64,000 bases of DNA from Lysinibacillus odysseyi 34hs-1 = NBRC 100172 (lineage in GTDB: Bacteria; Bacillota; Bacilli; Bacillales_A; Planococcaceae). The notes beneath the pieces are model-generated. The model saw nothing but the letters and a program-made list of their open reading frames with translations. It was not told the origin of the DNA and made no database searches. Made by a program: the position numbers and the translations under genes. Location: assembly GCF_001591965.1 (NCBI RefSeq), contig NZ_BCVX01000016.1, positions 20,173 to 84,172 on the forward strand, read 5' to 3'. This document shows, piece by piece, positions 39,205-48,429 of the stretch. Positions within the stretch are counted from its first letter, which is position 1. The number at the start of each line of letters is the position of its first letter.

Positions 39205-39978
39205 CAGTTTACCGGTATTCATTACGGTAAGGGTAGTTAGTAAGCGTTTATTACGGTATAAGTTCCAGTAAATTTACCGTAATTCGGGCGTATTGGAGCG
39301 TTTTACTAGGGCAAACGAAGTCCTGCAGTTGCAGATGCAGGCGGTCATCTTCTTTGGCGGGTTGGTGACGACGGGTGAGCGGTTGGCGACGGTTACCTTA
39401 AAGAAGCAGTATGCGGCAACATACTGCGATAAGATCGGCGCGGCAACGTCGATTTGAGAGACGGAACAGTTGGCGATGTTTCGATAGAGGTTGGCGGGTA
39501 TTTTGCAGAATACTCGCTTCTTTTTATTAAAGTTCACGATTTCGCCATAATTAGGGTGCGCGAAAGGTGTGCGATATGTATGGTTTTGAGTATATAAGTG
39601 AGTAGGAGAAAATAGGGCGAATTGCTCGTCCCAACATTTCTCATTCAACTCTGCTTATAAAGTAGAGGGTGCCATGTCGCAACTTCGGAATTCTAGTGTG
39701 CATCGTAGAGTATGGAGAAGGAATGATGTACCAATTTCCGGATTTTATTCCGCATTGTACAGTAACCGTTAATTTTTTAAGGAAAAACTCGAGGGTAACT
39801 ATATAGAGGGAAGATTTATTCAATTCCGTGTCCGCTTTTTCATGTTTTGCTGTGAATAGGTAAGTAATATCTAATTTTTGCAGGAAAAACTCGGGATAAG
39901 TATATAGAGAAACAAATTACCGTCGAGCAATCGGCGCTGACATATAACCAATAACAATTTATCAAAGGAGCGATTCAT
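39205..39978. other. Gene-free region with repeats and hairpins, candidate origin
   Basis: ATTACGGTAW occurs three times (near 39218, 39249 and, inverted, 39279). GGTTGGYGAYG-like words occur four times (39361, 39381, 39468, 39489). Perfect hairpins are GCAGTATG-CATACTGC (39406-39427) and CCTGCA-TGCAGG (39322-39341). Two direct repeats follow at 39771 and 39871. It directly precedes a replication-type protein gene, so a replication origin is plausible. A minus-strand frame at 39274-39648 has no ATG and no good ribosome binding site. Confidence 0.5.
39771..39910 (+). repeat. Two imperfect 38-bp direct repeats 100 bp apart
   Basis: Copies at about 39771-39810 and 39871-39910 share TAATTTTT, AGGAAAAACTCG and TATATAGAG blocks in the same order. 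They sit upstream of the gene at 39979 and may be paired promoters or protein-binding sites. Confidence 0.6.
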
Positions 39979-40443
39979 ATGAAACAAACGAAAGAGCAGC
40001 CGCAAAAGGCGCTACCTTACGAGTGGGACGGCGGCTGGGTAGGCATGCAAAACGAGGTCTTAACGATCTATACGCTACATCCGGATTTCAAGGGCAATAC
40101 GTTAATGGTTTACGCGTACCTGCTAAAAAACTTCAACCGGGAAAAGGGACGGAGCTATCCATCCTATGCCAATATGTCGCGAACGCTCGGTATCCATGAG
40201 GACACGATTGAGACATGTATTAGAACGCTCAGCAAGCTCGGGATGATTACCGTTCACGCGATCGGAGGACCACGCCGCAAACGACACGAGTATACGTTTA
40301 AGCCGCTTATAACGACCGAGGCGACGTTCATAGACCGTTTCCCGGAGGCTATGCCGGCACTTGAAAAACGTCGAGCAGCGGAACGAGAGGCGGAGGAGAA
40401 GCGTCGCCAGGCGGAAGCTGAGGTGATTATCGAATGGGACTAG
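39979..40443 (+). CDS. Winged-helix replication-type protein
   Basis: This 154-residue protein has a HTH_36-like winged helix at about residues 35-105. KGNTLMVYAYLLKNFN is followed by SYPSYANMSRTLGI, HEDTIETCIRTLSKLGMI and the wing residues HEYTFKP. Its C-terminal tail is rich in Arg, Glu and Ala. Such domains occur in plasmid and phage replication initiators and in DnaD-like early proteins. An AAAGGAG ribosome binding site is present. Iteron-like repeats follow 70 bases downstream and a repeat-rich gene-free region lies upstream, which supports a replication role. Confidence 0.7.
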   Translation: MKQTKEQPQKALPYEWDGGWVGMQNEVLTIYTLHPDFKGNTLMVYAYLLKNFNREKGRSYPSYANMSRTLGIHEDTIETCIRTLSKLGMITVHAIGGPRRKRHEYTFKPLITTEATFIDRFPEAMPALEKRRAAEREAEEKRRQAEAEVIIEWD

Positions 40444-40511
40444 CTCTGACACCCGAATTTTCCCCTTATAACAGCAGAATTTTACGCTCACGGCAAAGGC
40501 TTTTTAGGGTC

Positions 40512-40576
40512 TATAAAGACTTAATCTTATAAAGACCTATCACTATAAAGACTTAAAATATTATGCGGAGCTAAAG
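40512..40576 (+). repeat. Three exact 9-bp iterons with 16-bp period plus palindrome
   Basis: TATAAAGAC occurs at 40512, 40528 and 40544, exactly 16 bases apart, with similar spacers. GGAGCT-AA-AGCTCC follows at about 40565. The gap 40444-40779 has no other feature except a second copy of TATTATGCGGAG (about 40560 and 40734). Confidence 0.7.
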
Positions 40577-40779
40577 CTCCTATTGTCCTTACTATCGTAA
40601 GTCCAATATAAGTATTGATACGCTAATGAAAGTACACCGGTAATAAAGAGATAGCGGTAATAAGCGTATATATCTATCGTCAAATGCAAACATTTAACCG
40701 GTAATACTAGATTGGGAGATTGTAAGAACGAAGTATTATGCGGAGATATAAGCAACCAAAAACAAGGGGGAATCAGCCA

Positions 40780-41742
40780 ATGACTAATTCAGTTGCTGCC
40801 AAGATGAAAGCCAGTAAAACAACGTTCGCATTAATCGAATACGCAAAAGCAAACGGTACTACTATCACATACGAAAACGTTTATCCGGGTTCGATATTCA
40901 CGCATAAACTCCTTACGGCGTTCCATTACGTCAAGCCTGGCGAGGGAGTTACGAATCCTAAAAGTCCGTCAATACTTGAGCGCTTTGCCAACGTAGATGA
41001 TGTACGGTTAAAAATGGCTAAGGTGACGACGCTCGAGGGAATGTCGAGGGAGTTCGGCAAACTAGCAGAGCATTATGAACGTGAGAGCATCCGAGCGAAT
41101 CCGCCGATTAACGATAAGGCTTATGTAGAGCGAGCAGACTTCACAGTAACGGACTTATATAACGATTTAATGTCAGCGATTGAGTGGTCGCTACTGCGCT
41201 ATATGGCGTTGGTTGGTACGTTTGGGTTCGCTGCGCTGCCGTTTTATTCTAGCGTGCTGGACTACGCCTATTACGCCCAAGAGCGCAAGAAGTTCCGTCG
41301 CTGCAAGTACATGTTTTGTCTGAACGTGTTTCCGGTCGCTAAAGAAAATGTACGCGAGGATAAGGCAAAGCGAGTGGACAGTCGGTACTGTTGCGACACA
41401 TGCCGTAAAGCATCGTATGAGGTGAAACAACGCTTTAAAAAGACAGGCTCTTATTTACCGGTTGAGTATTATTCGCCGTTACGTAGTGAGTCGGTAGATG
41501 ATCGGTTTAGACTGCATGAGGAAACGCAGCCAGCTTACAAGATTGACGAAGAGCTAGCGAAGAAAAAGCCCGTATTCAAGGCGAAACCGAAAAACGAAAG
41601 CTATGAGCACGGGGAAATGGTCAAATACAAAACGATGGCCGAAGCGAAAGAATCACAAAAAAAATCTGAAAAAGTTGATAAAATAGCTGTTTATCGACAG
41701 ATTATCCGTCAGACACATCCCTATGTTAGTGAAGGGCGATAG
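40780..41742 (+). CDS. Hypothetical protein with a C-terminal zinc-finger-like motif
   Basis: This 320-residue protein has a treble-clef-like cysteine set near residues 175-208 (CKYMFC followed by RYCCDTCRKASYEVKQR), of the type found in CGNR and related DNA/RNA-binding fingers. A Lys-rich tail follows. The start at 40780 is preferred over 40738 because AAGGGGG lies nine bases upstream. Because of the repeats on its left it may belong to the replication/control region. I do not recognise the N-terminal part. Confidence 0.65.
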   Translation: MTNSVAAKMKASKTTFALIEYAKANGTTITYENVYPGSIFTHKLLTAFHYVKPGEGVTNPKSPSILERFANVDDVRLKMAKVTTLEGMSREFGKLAEHYERESIRANPPINDKAYVERADFTVTDLYNDLMSAIEWSLLRYMALVGTFGFAALPFYSSVLDYAYYAQERKKFRRCKYMFCLNVFPVAKENVREDKAKRVDSRYCCDTCRKASYEVKQRFKKTGSYLPVEYYSPLRSESVDDRFRLHEETQPAYKIDEELAKKKPVFKAKPKNESYEHGEMVKYKTMAEAKESQKKSEKVDKIAVYRQIIRQTHPYVSEGR

Positions 41743-41818
41743 CCCGCCTTTATTTTTAACTGCATAGCGTCATTTTAAATCAATTTAAACCAATCTAAAC
41801 CAATGGGAGGGGTAAGAA

Positions 41819-42055
41819 GTGGAGATTTTATGGGAAATATATGGCATGCGTAACTATTTGAAACTATCTCAGAGACAAATAGCAGAGCAAATGGGGGTTT
41901 CTAGGAGCGCAGTAAACGACGTAGAGAACATGCGAAGAAATCCAAGCGCTTCCTTTTTAGCGGCGTTCAATCGTACATTTGAAAAGTACAAGACGCCCGA
42001 TTTCTATTTATTTTTGAACAGTTTTAAAAAAATAGTATATAAATATCCAATATAA
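41819..42055 (+). CDS. XRE-family helix-turn-helix protein
   Basis: This 78-residue protein has a clear Cro/C1-type motif (YLKLSQRQIAEQMGVSRSAV, with NDVENMRRNPS following). A GTG start has GGGAGGGG ten bases upstream; ATG 41846 would also keep the domain. It is the second regulator of the element, oriented with the middle and late genes, and could control them. Confidence 0.75.
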   Translation: MEILWEIYGMRNYLKLSQRQIAEQMGVSRSAVNDVENMRRNPSASFLAAFNRTFEKYKTPDFYLFLNSFKKIVYKYPI

Positions 42056-42100
42056 CAATAGCATTAAAATCGACGGAAGTCAACTGTAGGGGTGCAGAAA

Positions 42101-42331
42101 ATGGCGGTAGAGATGTGGCGTTTGGATGATGAAAATTGGGCGTTCTATTGTGATATGGAGCATAAAGCGATTCACCGCAGTATACGACGCTCAAAAGGGT
42201 GGGAAGAAATGGCGACGTACCAAAAGAACGATAAGTTAATAGCGATTCAATATCGATTACCGACGAGCGATTATCGCAAAGCAAGGCGGCTAGTTTTACG
42301 TGTACATGATTCCGTAGAATCAAGCGCCTAG
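42101..42331 (+). CDS. Small hypothetical protein
   Basis: This 76-residue basic protein has several Trp residues in the first third and a Lys/Arg-rich second half. TAGGGGTG precedes ATG 42101. No family recognised. It sits in a run of small same-strand genes typical of phage early and middle regions. Confidence 0.5.
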   Translation: MAVEMWRLDDENWAFYCDMEHKAIHRSIRRSKGWEEMATYQKNDKLIAIQYRLPTSDYRKARRLVLRVHDSVESSA

Positions 42332-42450
42332 AGGCATTTCTAGTGCGGTGTGATAAATAAGTCGAGGAACGATTTAAAAGCGCTCCTAGCAAGGGGAAAT
42401 AACGGTTTCATGTACGTATGTGGCTCGGAAAAATGAAGGTGGTGAAAAGT

Positions 42451-42756
42451 TTGCACACAGTCTATATAAATCACGAAGTAACACAGACAGCCGATGGCCG
42501 TTTTGCTTCAACGATTTGCGTTGGTAACGCTGTTGCAAGAACGAGATATTACGAAAATCGCACGTTTATGTATGTAGCAATTCGTGGGCTGCTGAATGTC
42601 TTGAGTGCGTTGCCGGACGGAACAACTGTCCAATTAAACAGCAACATTTTTAATCTACACAACGTACTTGATCCGAGTTACGAGTATCCGATGAAAACTC
42701 GCCAGTATTTGTTGGATGATATCGAGAAAAAAGGACTAAAAATAGAGCTGCAATAG
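42451..42756 (+). CDS. Small hypothetical protein, possible RNase H-like fold
   Basis: This 101-residue protein has alternating strand and helix patterns (HTVYINHE, RFASTICV, then helix MYVAIRGLLNVLSAL and TTVQLNSN). This arrangement is reminiscent of RNase H-like proteins, but the usual acidic active-site set is not evident. A TTG start at 42451 follows AAGGTGGTG. The next gene begins 24 bases later. Function unknown. Confidence 0.5.
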   Translation: MHTVYINHEVTQTADGRFASTICVGNAVARTRYYENRTFMYVAIRGLLNVLSALPDGTTVQLNSNIFNLHNVLDPSYEYPMKTRQYLLDDIEKKGLKIELQ

Positions 42757-42779
42757 CTCAAACAAAGGGGATAAAAAAG

Positions 42780-43370
42780 ATGGCAAAAAAACAAATGGAT
42801 AATAAAAAAACTTTAGCAGAGCGTAAATGCCGGGATTGTGGCGAAATAAAGCCGTTGAGTGATTTCTCGAAAAAGAAAAGCGGACCACTAGGTTATGCTA
42901 ATCAATGTAAAGCCTGCCGATGTCTGCATCGTAAAAAGACGGACAGCTACTTAAAAGAGCGGATAAGGAAACATCAATACCGACATAACTCGGCTACGTA
43001 TTACACGGACGAGCTGATCCATCGGTTACGTACTGCGGAAAAGTGTTGTTATTGCGGCAAGCCGTTTGTAGATCAGACAGGACATGCAATGCAACCTACT
43101 CTCGATCACGTATATAGCAGCAACTCGAATACGGACCACAATATCGTAATTTGCCACCGAGCATGTAACTCCTCTAAAGGGAAACTTCATATTTACGACT
43201 ATTTCCAGGCGTCGGCGACCTTTACCGATGAACTTTTTGCGGAATTTTTAAAAGACTTTATAGGACGACTGTATAAAGTCACAGTGACTGACGCTGATAT
43301 ACCGTACTTAACGGCAGAACTCAAAGCGGAAAGCGAAGAATACAAGCGTGGAACAGGCGCTTTAAAATAA
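42780..43370 (+). CDS. HNH endonuclease with N-terminal zinc finger
   Basis: This 196-residue protein has an N-terminal CxxC-CxxC finger (CRDCGEIKPLSDF and CKACRC). The HNH nuclease has CCYCGKPF, then PTLDHVYSSNSNTDHNIVIC and CNSSKGK, so His, Asn and the zinc cysteines are intact. In tailed phages HNH enzymes often work with terminase at packaging, but no terminase gene is present here. AAAGGGGAT precedes the start. Confidence 0.83.
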   Translation: MAKKQMDNKKTLAERKCRDCGEIKPLSDFSKKKSGPLGYANQCKACRCLHRKKTDSYLKERIRKHQYRHNSATYYTDELIHRLRTAEKCCYCGKPFVDQTGHAMQPTLDHVYSSNSNTDHNIVICHRACNSSKGKLHIYDYFQASATFTDELFAEFLKDFIGRLYKVTVTDADIPYLTAELKAESEEYKRGTGALK

Positions 43371-43390
43371 TTAAATTTGGGGGAATTATA

Positions 43391-44170
43391 ATGACAAAAA
43401 CAACTAAAAAGCAATTAATTGAAGAGTACGTATCAAAGGCACGCGAAACTCATGATAAATCGAAAGAGCTTCTGTTTGAGTTGGTAAAAGAAGCACGCGC
43501 AGACTATCATAAAACCAATACTGATCCGCGACTCAGCCCGGAGGGGCGAGCTTGGGAAAACGAAGCCGCTCGAAAGCATTATAAAGAAGTGTTTCTCCGT
43601 AATGCAGCTGACTTGAAAGCGGAGTATAAGCGTCATGTAGAGTATGCTAAAAAATTAGCTCACGAAGTTTTAGCGGAACAGCCCGAAAACACAATGTCTT
43701 CCTCACAAAATGCAGCATTTGAGTCCAAGTTAACGGATTTAAAAACTCGCGTATTGTTACATCCTAATCCTTCAAACGCCGTAGAATTGGTAGAGAAATT
43801 TGTGCGGGAAAATAACGATGAATATAAGGCATACACGATTGCTAAACAATTCCATGAAATCGTGACTCCGTTAGCTTCTTCCGTGCAACAAGCAGATAAG
43901 CAAAGGCTAATGCAAGCGTATGAATCAGCGCAAAAAGCGACTTTGACGGAGGAAAAGGCATACGCTCAGCAGGCGCTAGAAATGGCGGACGAGCCTCGTT
44001 TTTATCTAACACAGCATGATAGCCCGTCTTTCCAGTCATTACGTAATGTCATTGGGCGACAAGGTGCAGAAATGGCTAACGAGCCGGAACAAGAGCTGGC
44101 GCGCATGCAAAGCGGTGAGCCGGAGCAAGCAGAGCAAGAGGAATCGAATGAGGAGCAGGCCGCGGAATAA
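43391..44170 (+). CDS. Coiled-coil protein upstream of tail genes
   Basis: This 259-residue, highly charged, mostly helical protein has an acidic Glu/Gln/Ala-rich tail (EPEQAEQEESNEEQ near the end). No known domain is recognised. Position before the tape measure gene and composition are compatible with a structural, scaffold or assembly protein, but this is inference. GGGGGAATT precedes the ATG. Confidence 0.6.
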   Translation: MTKTTKKQLIEEYVSKARETHDKSKELLFELVKEARADYHKTNTDPRLSPEGRAWENEAARKHYKEVFLRNAADLKAEYKRHVEYAKKLAHEVLAEQPENTMSSSQNAAFESKLTDLKTRVLLHPNPSNAVELVEKFVRENNDEYKAYTIAKQFHEIVTPLASSVQQADKQRLMQAYESAQKATLTEEKAYAQQALEMADEPRFYLTQHDSPSFQSLRNVIGRQGAEMANEPEQELARMQSGEPEQAEQEESNEEQAAE

Positions 44171-44214
44171 CGTGAGCTTGCTTTTTTCATTACCAAACAA
44201 AAGGAGCAGATTAT

Positions 44215-44565
44215 ATGACGATTATTTTTAATTATTCAAGTGAAGGAATAAGAATTAGTGGCGATACAGACGTGTTGCACAAGGCCACTCTTGGCAACGG
44301 CAATTTAGATACGGCACTTCTAGATATTAGCGACTTACGCGTAGATGCGCAGACATTGGCGAATTTGCATTCACAAGCGGAGTCAACAGGGCCTCTCTAC
44401 GATGATAACGAGGAGTTAGCCGGGTTCCCGAAAGCCCGGCAATACGCAGCGTTAAAGGCGAAGTTTGAAGCGCAACAAGCCGCTGCAAATGCGTTCGATA
44501 AAGAGCCTTGCCAATCACATGATCCGGCAATTACTACACAATCTATAAAGCCAATCAACGCTTAA
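44215..44565 (+). CDS. Hypothetical protein in the tail-type cluster
   Basis: This 116-residue protein starts with a beta-rich segment and continues with Ala/Gln-rich helices. AAAGGAG precedes the ATG. It lies 44 bases after the coiled-coil gene and 120 bases before the next, in the position where tail assembly chaperones are often found. The sequence itself shows no recognisable family. Confidence 0.55.
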   Translation: MTIIFNYSSEGIRISGDTDVLHKATLGNGNLDTALLDISDLRVDAQTLANLHSQAESTGPLYDDNEELAGFPKARQYAALKAKFEAQQAAANAFDKEPCQSHDPAITTQSIKPINA

Positions 44566-44685
44566 TTAACGCAAGCATGACGTCCAACCGACGTTGTGCT
44601 TTTTTATTTAACAAGTGAGCAGATTATCCGTCTCTTTTGCAGAACGGAGTTTGCGCTTTTTTATTTTACAAGGGGAGTGGATGAA

Positions 44686-44982
44686 ATGAATGACATTCAA
44701 ATTTTACTATGGGCGACAGATGAACTATTAGAGACGTTGTCTCCTGGCGATTATAATTCAAAAATTACGCGTAATGTTATGGCACACGCCAGGCTAAACG
44801 CAGTCCAAGACGACCAGTTACAGCTTGTGGCAGCTGCTATCAAACAGCTAATTGAGGAAGCTAACACGTTTTTTGCAGTACTCAAACGCAGTGAGCATAT
44901 TAATGAGCACATTGCAGCAATGCATATCGAACCAATCCGCGGGGAATTCTTGAAGATGCAAGCGGCTCTAAAGGCGGTGTAG
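44686..44982 (+). CDS. Small helical protein preceding the tape measure gene
   Basis: This 98-residue all-helical protein starts at ATG 44686, eight bases after AAGGGGAG; the longer frame to 44596 lacks a ribosome binding site. It ends three bases before the tape measure start, so the two are co-translated. In tailed phages this slot is usually a tail assembly chaperone, often made with a frameshift; no slippery heptamer was noticed near its end. Confidence 0.6.
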   Translation: MNDIQILLWATDELLETLSPGDYNSKITRNVMAHARLNAVQDDQLQLVAAAIKQLIEEANTFFAVLKRSEHINEHIAAMHIEPIRGEFLKMQAALKAV

Positions 44983-44985
44983 CCG

Positions 44986-47379
44986 ATGGCATTCGAACTT
45001 AAGACGATATTCACTGTACAGGATCGGGCTACTGCGCCAATCAAGCGTCTCATACGACAGATGGAGCAGCTTAATCGAGGCATGAATCAGCTAAATACAG
45101 CTTCCAGTCGTATGGCCACCGAATTAAACCGAGCTTCTAACTCAATGAATCGACAGCGAACGCAGGTTTCTAGTGTGACACAGACAATTATTCATAATAC
45201 AACCGTCGTTAACAATAACTCAAATACTGTCAATAAAAACACGAATACGATTAACCGGAATTCCAACGCACGAAATACGATGATTAATGTGATAGGACGC
45301 GAAGCAAGTGCCCTGCGCGGATTAGGCGCTTCCCTCGTTTCAGTAGCAGGATTATATGCGGCCGCACATGGCGCTTCGAAAGCATTTGACGCAACTATCG
45401 GAGCAGCGGCCAGGTATCAACAAGCCGAAGTGACGGTAAAAGCGATTTTCAACGATGATAAGGCGTCGAAGGCGTATTTAGCTATGGTCGATAAAATGGC
45501 GATTGACAGCCCGCTACTGAATTCCGGAGAGATGCTCAAGTCTTCAAAAGGGCTCGTTGCAATGACTAAAAATGTTGGCGAGTTAGGTAAGGCATGGTCG
45601 ATTATCGAACGGTTAATGGTACTTGACCCGACTCAAGGCACTGATGGTGCAGCTTTCGCATTGAAAGAGATGTGGCAAGGCGATGCTCTCTCGATGGTTG
45701 AGCGGTTCGGGTTAAACAAGTCAGATATGAACAGGATTAAAAAGCTAGGTATTGCCGAGCAGATCACCGAAATCAATAAAGTATTAACGAAGATGGGAAT
45801 TACACAAGATGTTTTGGAAAACATGGGCTCGACAACGCTCGGATACTGGTCGCAAATCCAGGAAAGAGCGGATAAGTTCAGTCGTATTCTTGGGGAAGAT
45901 TCCAATTCAAAAATTAATCAACTGTTACGAGATTTTGTTGCCTACACAGATTCGTTAAATATGGAATCAGTAGCAAAGCGCATGGGTGACGCTCTTGGAA
46001 ATGTCGTGCAAAAGGCTATTGATGTCGGCAAGAAGCTTTGGCAATGGCGCGAACCTTTAGCTTACATGACAGGCGCAATAGCCGTCGCTGGAACTGCATT
46101 CGTCGGAGTAGGAGTTATCGCAGCGCTTGCTAATCCTATATCGCTCATTGCGGCGGGTATAGCGGGTGCATCCGTTGGCATGGTCGCTCTTTATAACAAC
46201 AGCGAAACGTTCCGTGGCGCTATAGACGGTATCATCGGTAAAGCCAAGGAGTTATGGGCGGTATTTAAAGAAGGCGGAATCGGGGGCGTTATGTCCGAGA
46301 TATTACCGCCAAACATATCCGAGACAATTCAGCGCGTTATCGCGAGCGTAGGTCAGCTTTGGGGCGCATTCAAATCCGGAGGAGTATCGGGCTTATTAGA
46401 AGCGATATTACCGGACGGGATGCTCACGGCTCTGCAGGAGCGTTTTACGACGATTAAAGACCAGTTTACGAACACGTTTACGTCGATTTACAACGCAGTC
46501 GTGCCGATTTTACAGACGGCATGGTCGCTAGTAAGTCCGATTTTAAGCGCTTTGTGGACGGCTCTGAAAATTGTCGCAGATGTAGCGATGCTCGCCTGGA
46601 ACAATATCCTAGCCCCGGCAATTCAATTCGTTTCTGCAGCGGTCCAAACGATGTGGAAAATCACAGGGCCAATATTTGAGTTGCTTGGAGCGGTTATTCA
46701 GACGGCGTTTTCCGTACTGAAAGTCGTGTGGGATTCGATTGTTGGACCGTTTGTTGCGTTCCTAGCCGGAGCATTTACGACTGGATTCGGAATGGCAACG
46801 GAAGTCGTGAAAGCCTTGTCGCCAGTGTTCGAGAAACTAGGCGGAATGATTAGTACGGCAGCGGATTATTTGAAGAGCTTCGCTGACTGGCTCGGGAAAA
46901 TCAAAGTACCGGACTGGATTGGTAAAATCGGTAGTGGCGCTGTAAATATGGCGAAGAAATTAATCCCTGGGCATTACCACGGATTAACAAACGTGCCGTA
47001 CGATAACTATGTAGCTCGTCTCCACAAGGGCGAGACTGTATTGCCGAGACAGGAAGCAGCTTTATACCGTTCTATCGTAAGCCCTGGGGATTCGTTGAGC
47101 AGCATGTTCACAGGTACACAAAGTGATATGAGTAGCGCGTTAAGTGATATTTCTTATGAGCGGGCGGCAGCCAGCATCACTTACAATAATACGTCGACGA
47201 AGAATACGTACAATACTTCTACTGGCAATCAAGGCGACAAGCAACCAACGCAATCTCAACGCAGTATTTCCATCGCCAAATTGGCAGATCAGATTGTTGT
47301 GCGAGAAGATGCGGATATCGAGAAAATCGCCTTCGATTTAGCAAAATACATCGAGAAGGAGGTTGGATTCGTTGGATAA
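44986..47379 (+). CDS. Phage tail tape measure protein
   Basis: This 797-residue protein has the typical N-terminus (FTVQDRATAPIKRLIRQMEQ) and a helical Asn-rich segment (about 60-105). The middle (about 355-410 and 500-600) is rich in hydrophobic helices, with repeated IGGVMSEILPP / SGGVSGLLEAILPDG units. The C-terminus carries the tape measure signature HGLTNVPYDNYVARLHKGE. Tape measure proteins set tail length and form the DNA channel during injection. A length near 800 residues would suit a tail of roughly 100 nm by the usual rule. No tail tube, sheath or capsid gene is present in this element. Confidence 0.9.
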   Translation: MAFELKTIFTVQDRATAPIKRLIRQMEQLNRGMNQLNTASSRMATELNRASNSMNRQRTQVSSVTQTIIHNTTVVNNNSNTVNKNTNTINRNSNARNTMINVIGREASALRGLGASLVSVAGLYAAAHGASKAFDATIGAAARYQQAEVTVKAIFNDDKASKAYLAMVDKMAIDSPLLNSGEMLKSSKGLVAMTKNVGELGKAWSIIERLMVLDPTQGTDGAAFALKEMWQGDALSMVERFGLNKSDMNRIKKLGIAEQITEINKVLTKMGITQDVLENMGSTTLGYWSQIQERADKFSRILGEDSNSKINQLLRDFVAYTDSLNMESVAKRMGDALGNVVQKAIDVGKKLWQWREPLAYMTGAIAVAGTAFVGVGVIAALANPISLIAAGIAGASVGMVALYNNSETFRGAIDGIIGKAKELWAVFKEGGIGGVMSEILPPNISETIQRVIASVGQLWGAFKSGGVSGLLEAILPDGMLTALQERFTTIKDQFTNTFTSIYNAVVPILQTAWSLVSPILSALWTALKIVADVAMLAWNNILAPAIQFVSAAVQTMWKITGPIFELLGAVIQTAFSVLKVVWDSIVGPFVAFLAGAFTTGFGMATEVVKALSPVFEKLGGMISTAADYLKSFADWLGKIKVPDWIGKIGSGAVNMAKKLIPGHYHGLTNVPYDNYVARLHKGETVLPRQEAALYRSIVSPGDSLSSMFTGTQSDMSSALSDISYERAAASITYNNTSTKNTYNTSTGNQGDKQPTQSQRSISIAKLADQIVVREDADIEKIAFDLAKYIEKEVGFVG

Positions 47380-48379
47380 TAAGCGGATTCAGCCGAGACG
47401 AAAGCTGGTGACGATAAACAATATGGACATTACACCGTTCATCGAGTCGATCGGATTAAGCGGAGATACTACGAAATTCCATCGCTCTTTAGTGCTGCGG
47501 ATGATTGCTACCGAGGATGGGCGGCAACGAGCATTTACGTTTGAGGAAGGCGATACGATAACTTTTAAGTATGATAACGTAGTCCGCTTTGTAGGCATCG
47601 TATTCGCATACGATATCTCATCTGACGGCTCACTTTCGCTCACAGCGCACGACAGCAACGCGTATCTAGCGAAATCGACTGATGCCTTAATTTTTAAGAA
47701 CAAGAAGGCAAGCGATATCATCCGTATCCTAGCTGCTGATTTCGGTATTCCTCTCGGAAGTGTCGCAGATACCGGATATGTAATTCCGTACGTGCGTCTT
47801 TCGAAACTAACGTTGTATAGCATGATGCTAAAAGTGCTTAAAATAACCCGTAACCAAACAAATAAACGTTTCTTTATTGGAAATGTAAACGGAAAGTTGA
47901 CGCTCACAGCCGGCACGTCGAATACACGGTATCTTTTCAAGGATGGCGAGAATTTAATCTCGGCGTCTTATTCGCGTTCTATTGAAGCTACGCGTACGCA
48001 GGCAAAAGTCATTGGCGGTACAAAAGGTAAGGAGACAGTAGTTGTTGTTAAGGACGATGCAAAACGGGCTAAATATGGCGTACTGCAGGCGTTTGAGGAA
48101 ATGGATGAGAAGGCTACACCATCGCAGGTTAAGCAACGTGCCCATGCGCTGTTAAAAGAACAGTCGGAGGTTGCGGAGCAGTTACAAATCCATGTTCTCG
48201 GTGTGCCGGAGGTAGACGTGGGGACCCCGGTATACATCGTAAATAAAATGACAGCCACAAACGGGGCTTACTACGTCACGTCGATCAATCATACGTATGC
48301 GGCGGGCTTGCATGAAATGACGCTTGAGTTAACTCGGACTTACGAGCTACCGGACATTGACATTACAGCAGGCGATTAA
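47372..48379 (+). CDS. XkdQ / late-control-D-like tail hub protein
   Basis: This 335-residue protein resembles XkdQ/YqbQ of PBSX and the gpD-like baseplate hub proteins. The beta-rich N-terminal barrel is seen in DGRQRAFTFEEGDTITFKYD, then YDISSDGSLSLTAHDSNAYL. A central LysM-like helix pair starts at KASDIIRILAADFGIPL, and the C-terminal domain has VPEVDVGTPVYIVN. TTG 47372 is chosen because AAGGAGG lies nine bases upstream; TTG 47363 is too close. It overlaps the tape measure gene by eight bases, skipping the LysM protein XkdP that lies between them in PBSX. It is the last gene of the tail block. Confidence 0.82.
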   Translation: MDNKRIQPRRKLVTINNMDITPFIESIGLSGDTTKFHRSLVLRMIATEDGRQRAFTFEEGDTITFKYDNVVRFVGIVFAYDISSDGSLSLTAHDSNAYLAKSTDALIFKNKKASDIIRILAADFGIPLGSVADTGYVIPYVRLSKLTLYSMMLKVLKITRNQTNKRFFIGNVNGKLTLTAGTSNTRYLFKDGENLISASYSRSIEATRTQAKVIGGTKGKETVVVVKDDAKRAKYGVLQAFEEMDEKATPSQVKQRAHALLKEQSEVAEQLQIHVLGVPEVDVGTPVYIVNKMTATNGAYYVTSINHTYAAGLHEMTLELTRTYELPDIDITAGD

Positions 48380-48429
48380 TTTAACGGAGTGTATGGCGCT
48401 AAACGGCGTTGTATGCTCCGCTTACTTAC

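Noticed and set aside
39274..39648. 124-codon minus-strand frame
   Set aside because: No ATG start, no good ribosome binding site, and it overlies repeats and perfect hairpins that better explain the sequence.
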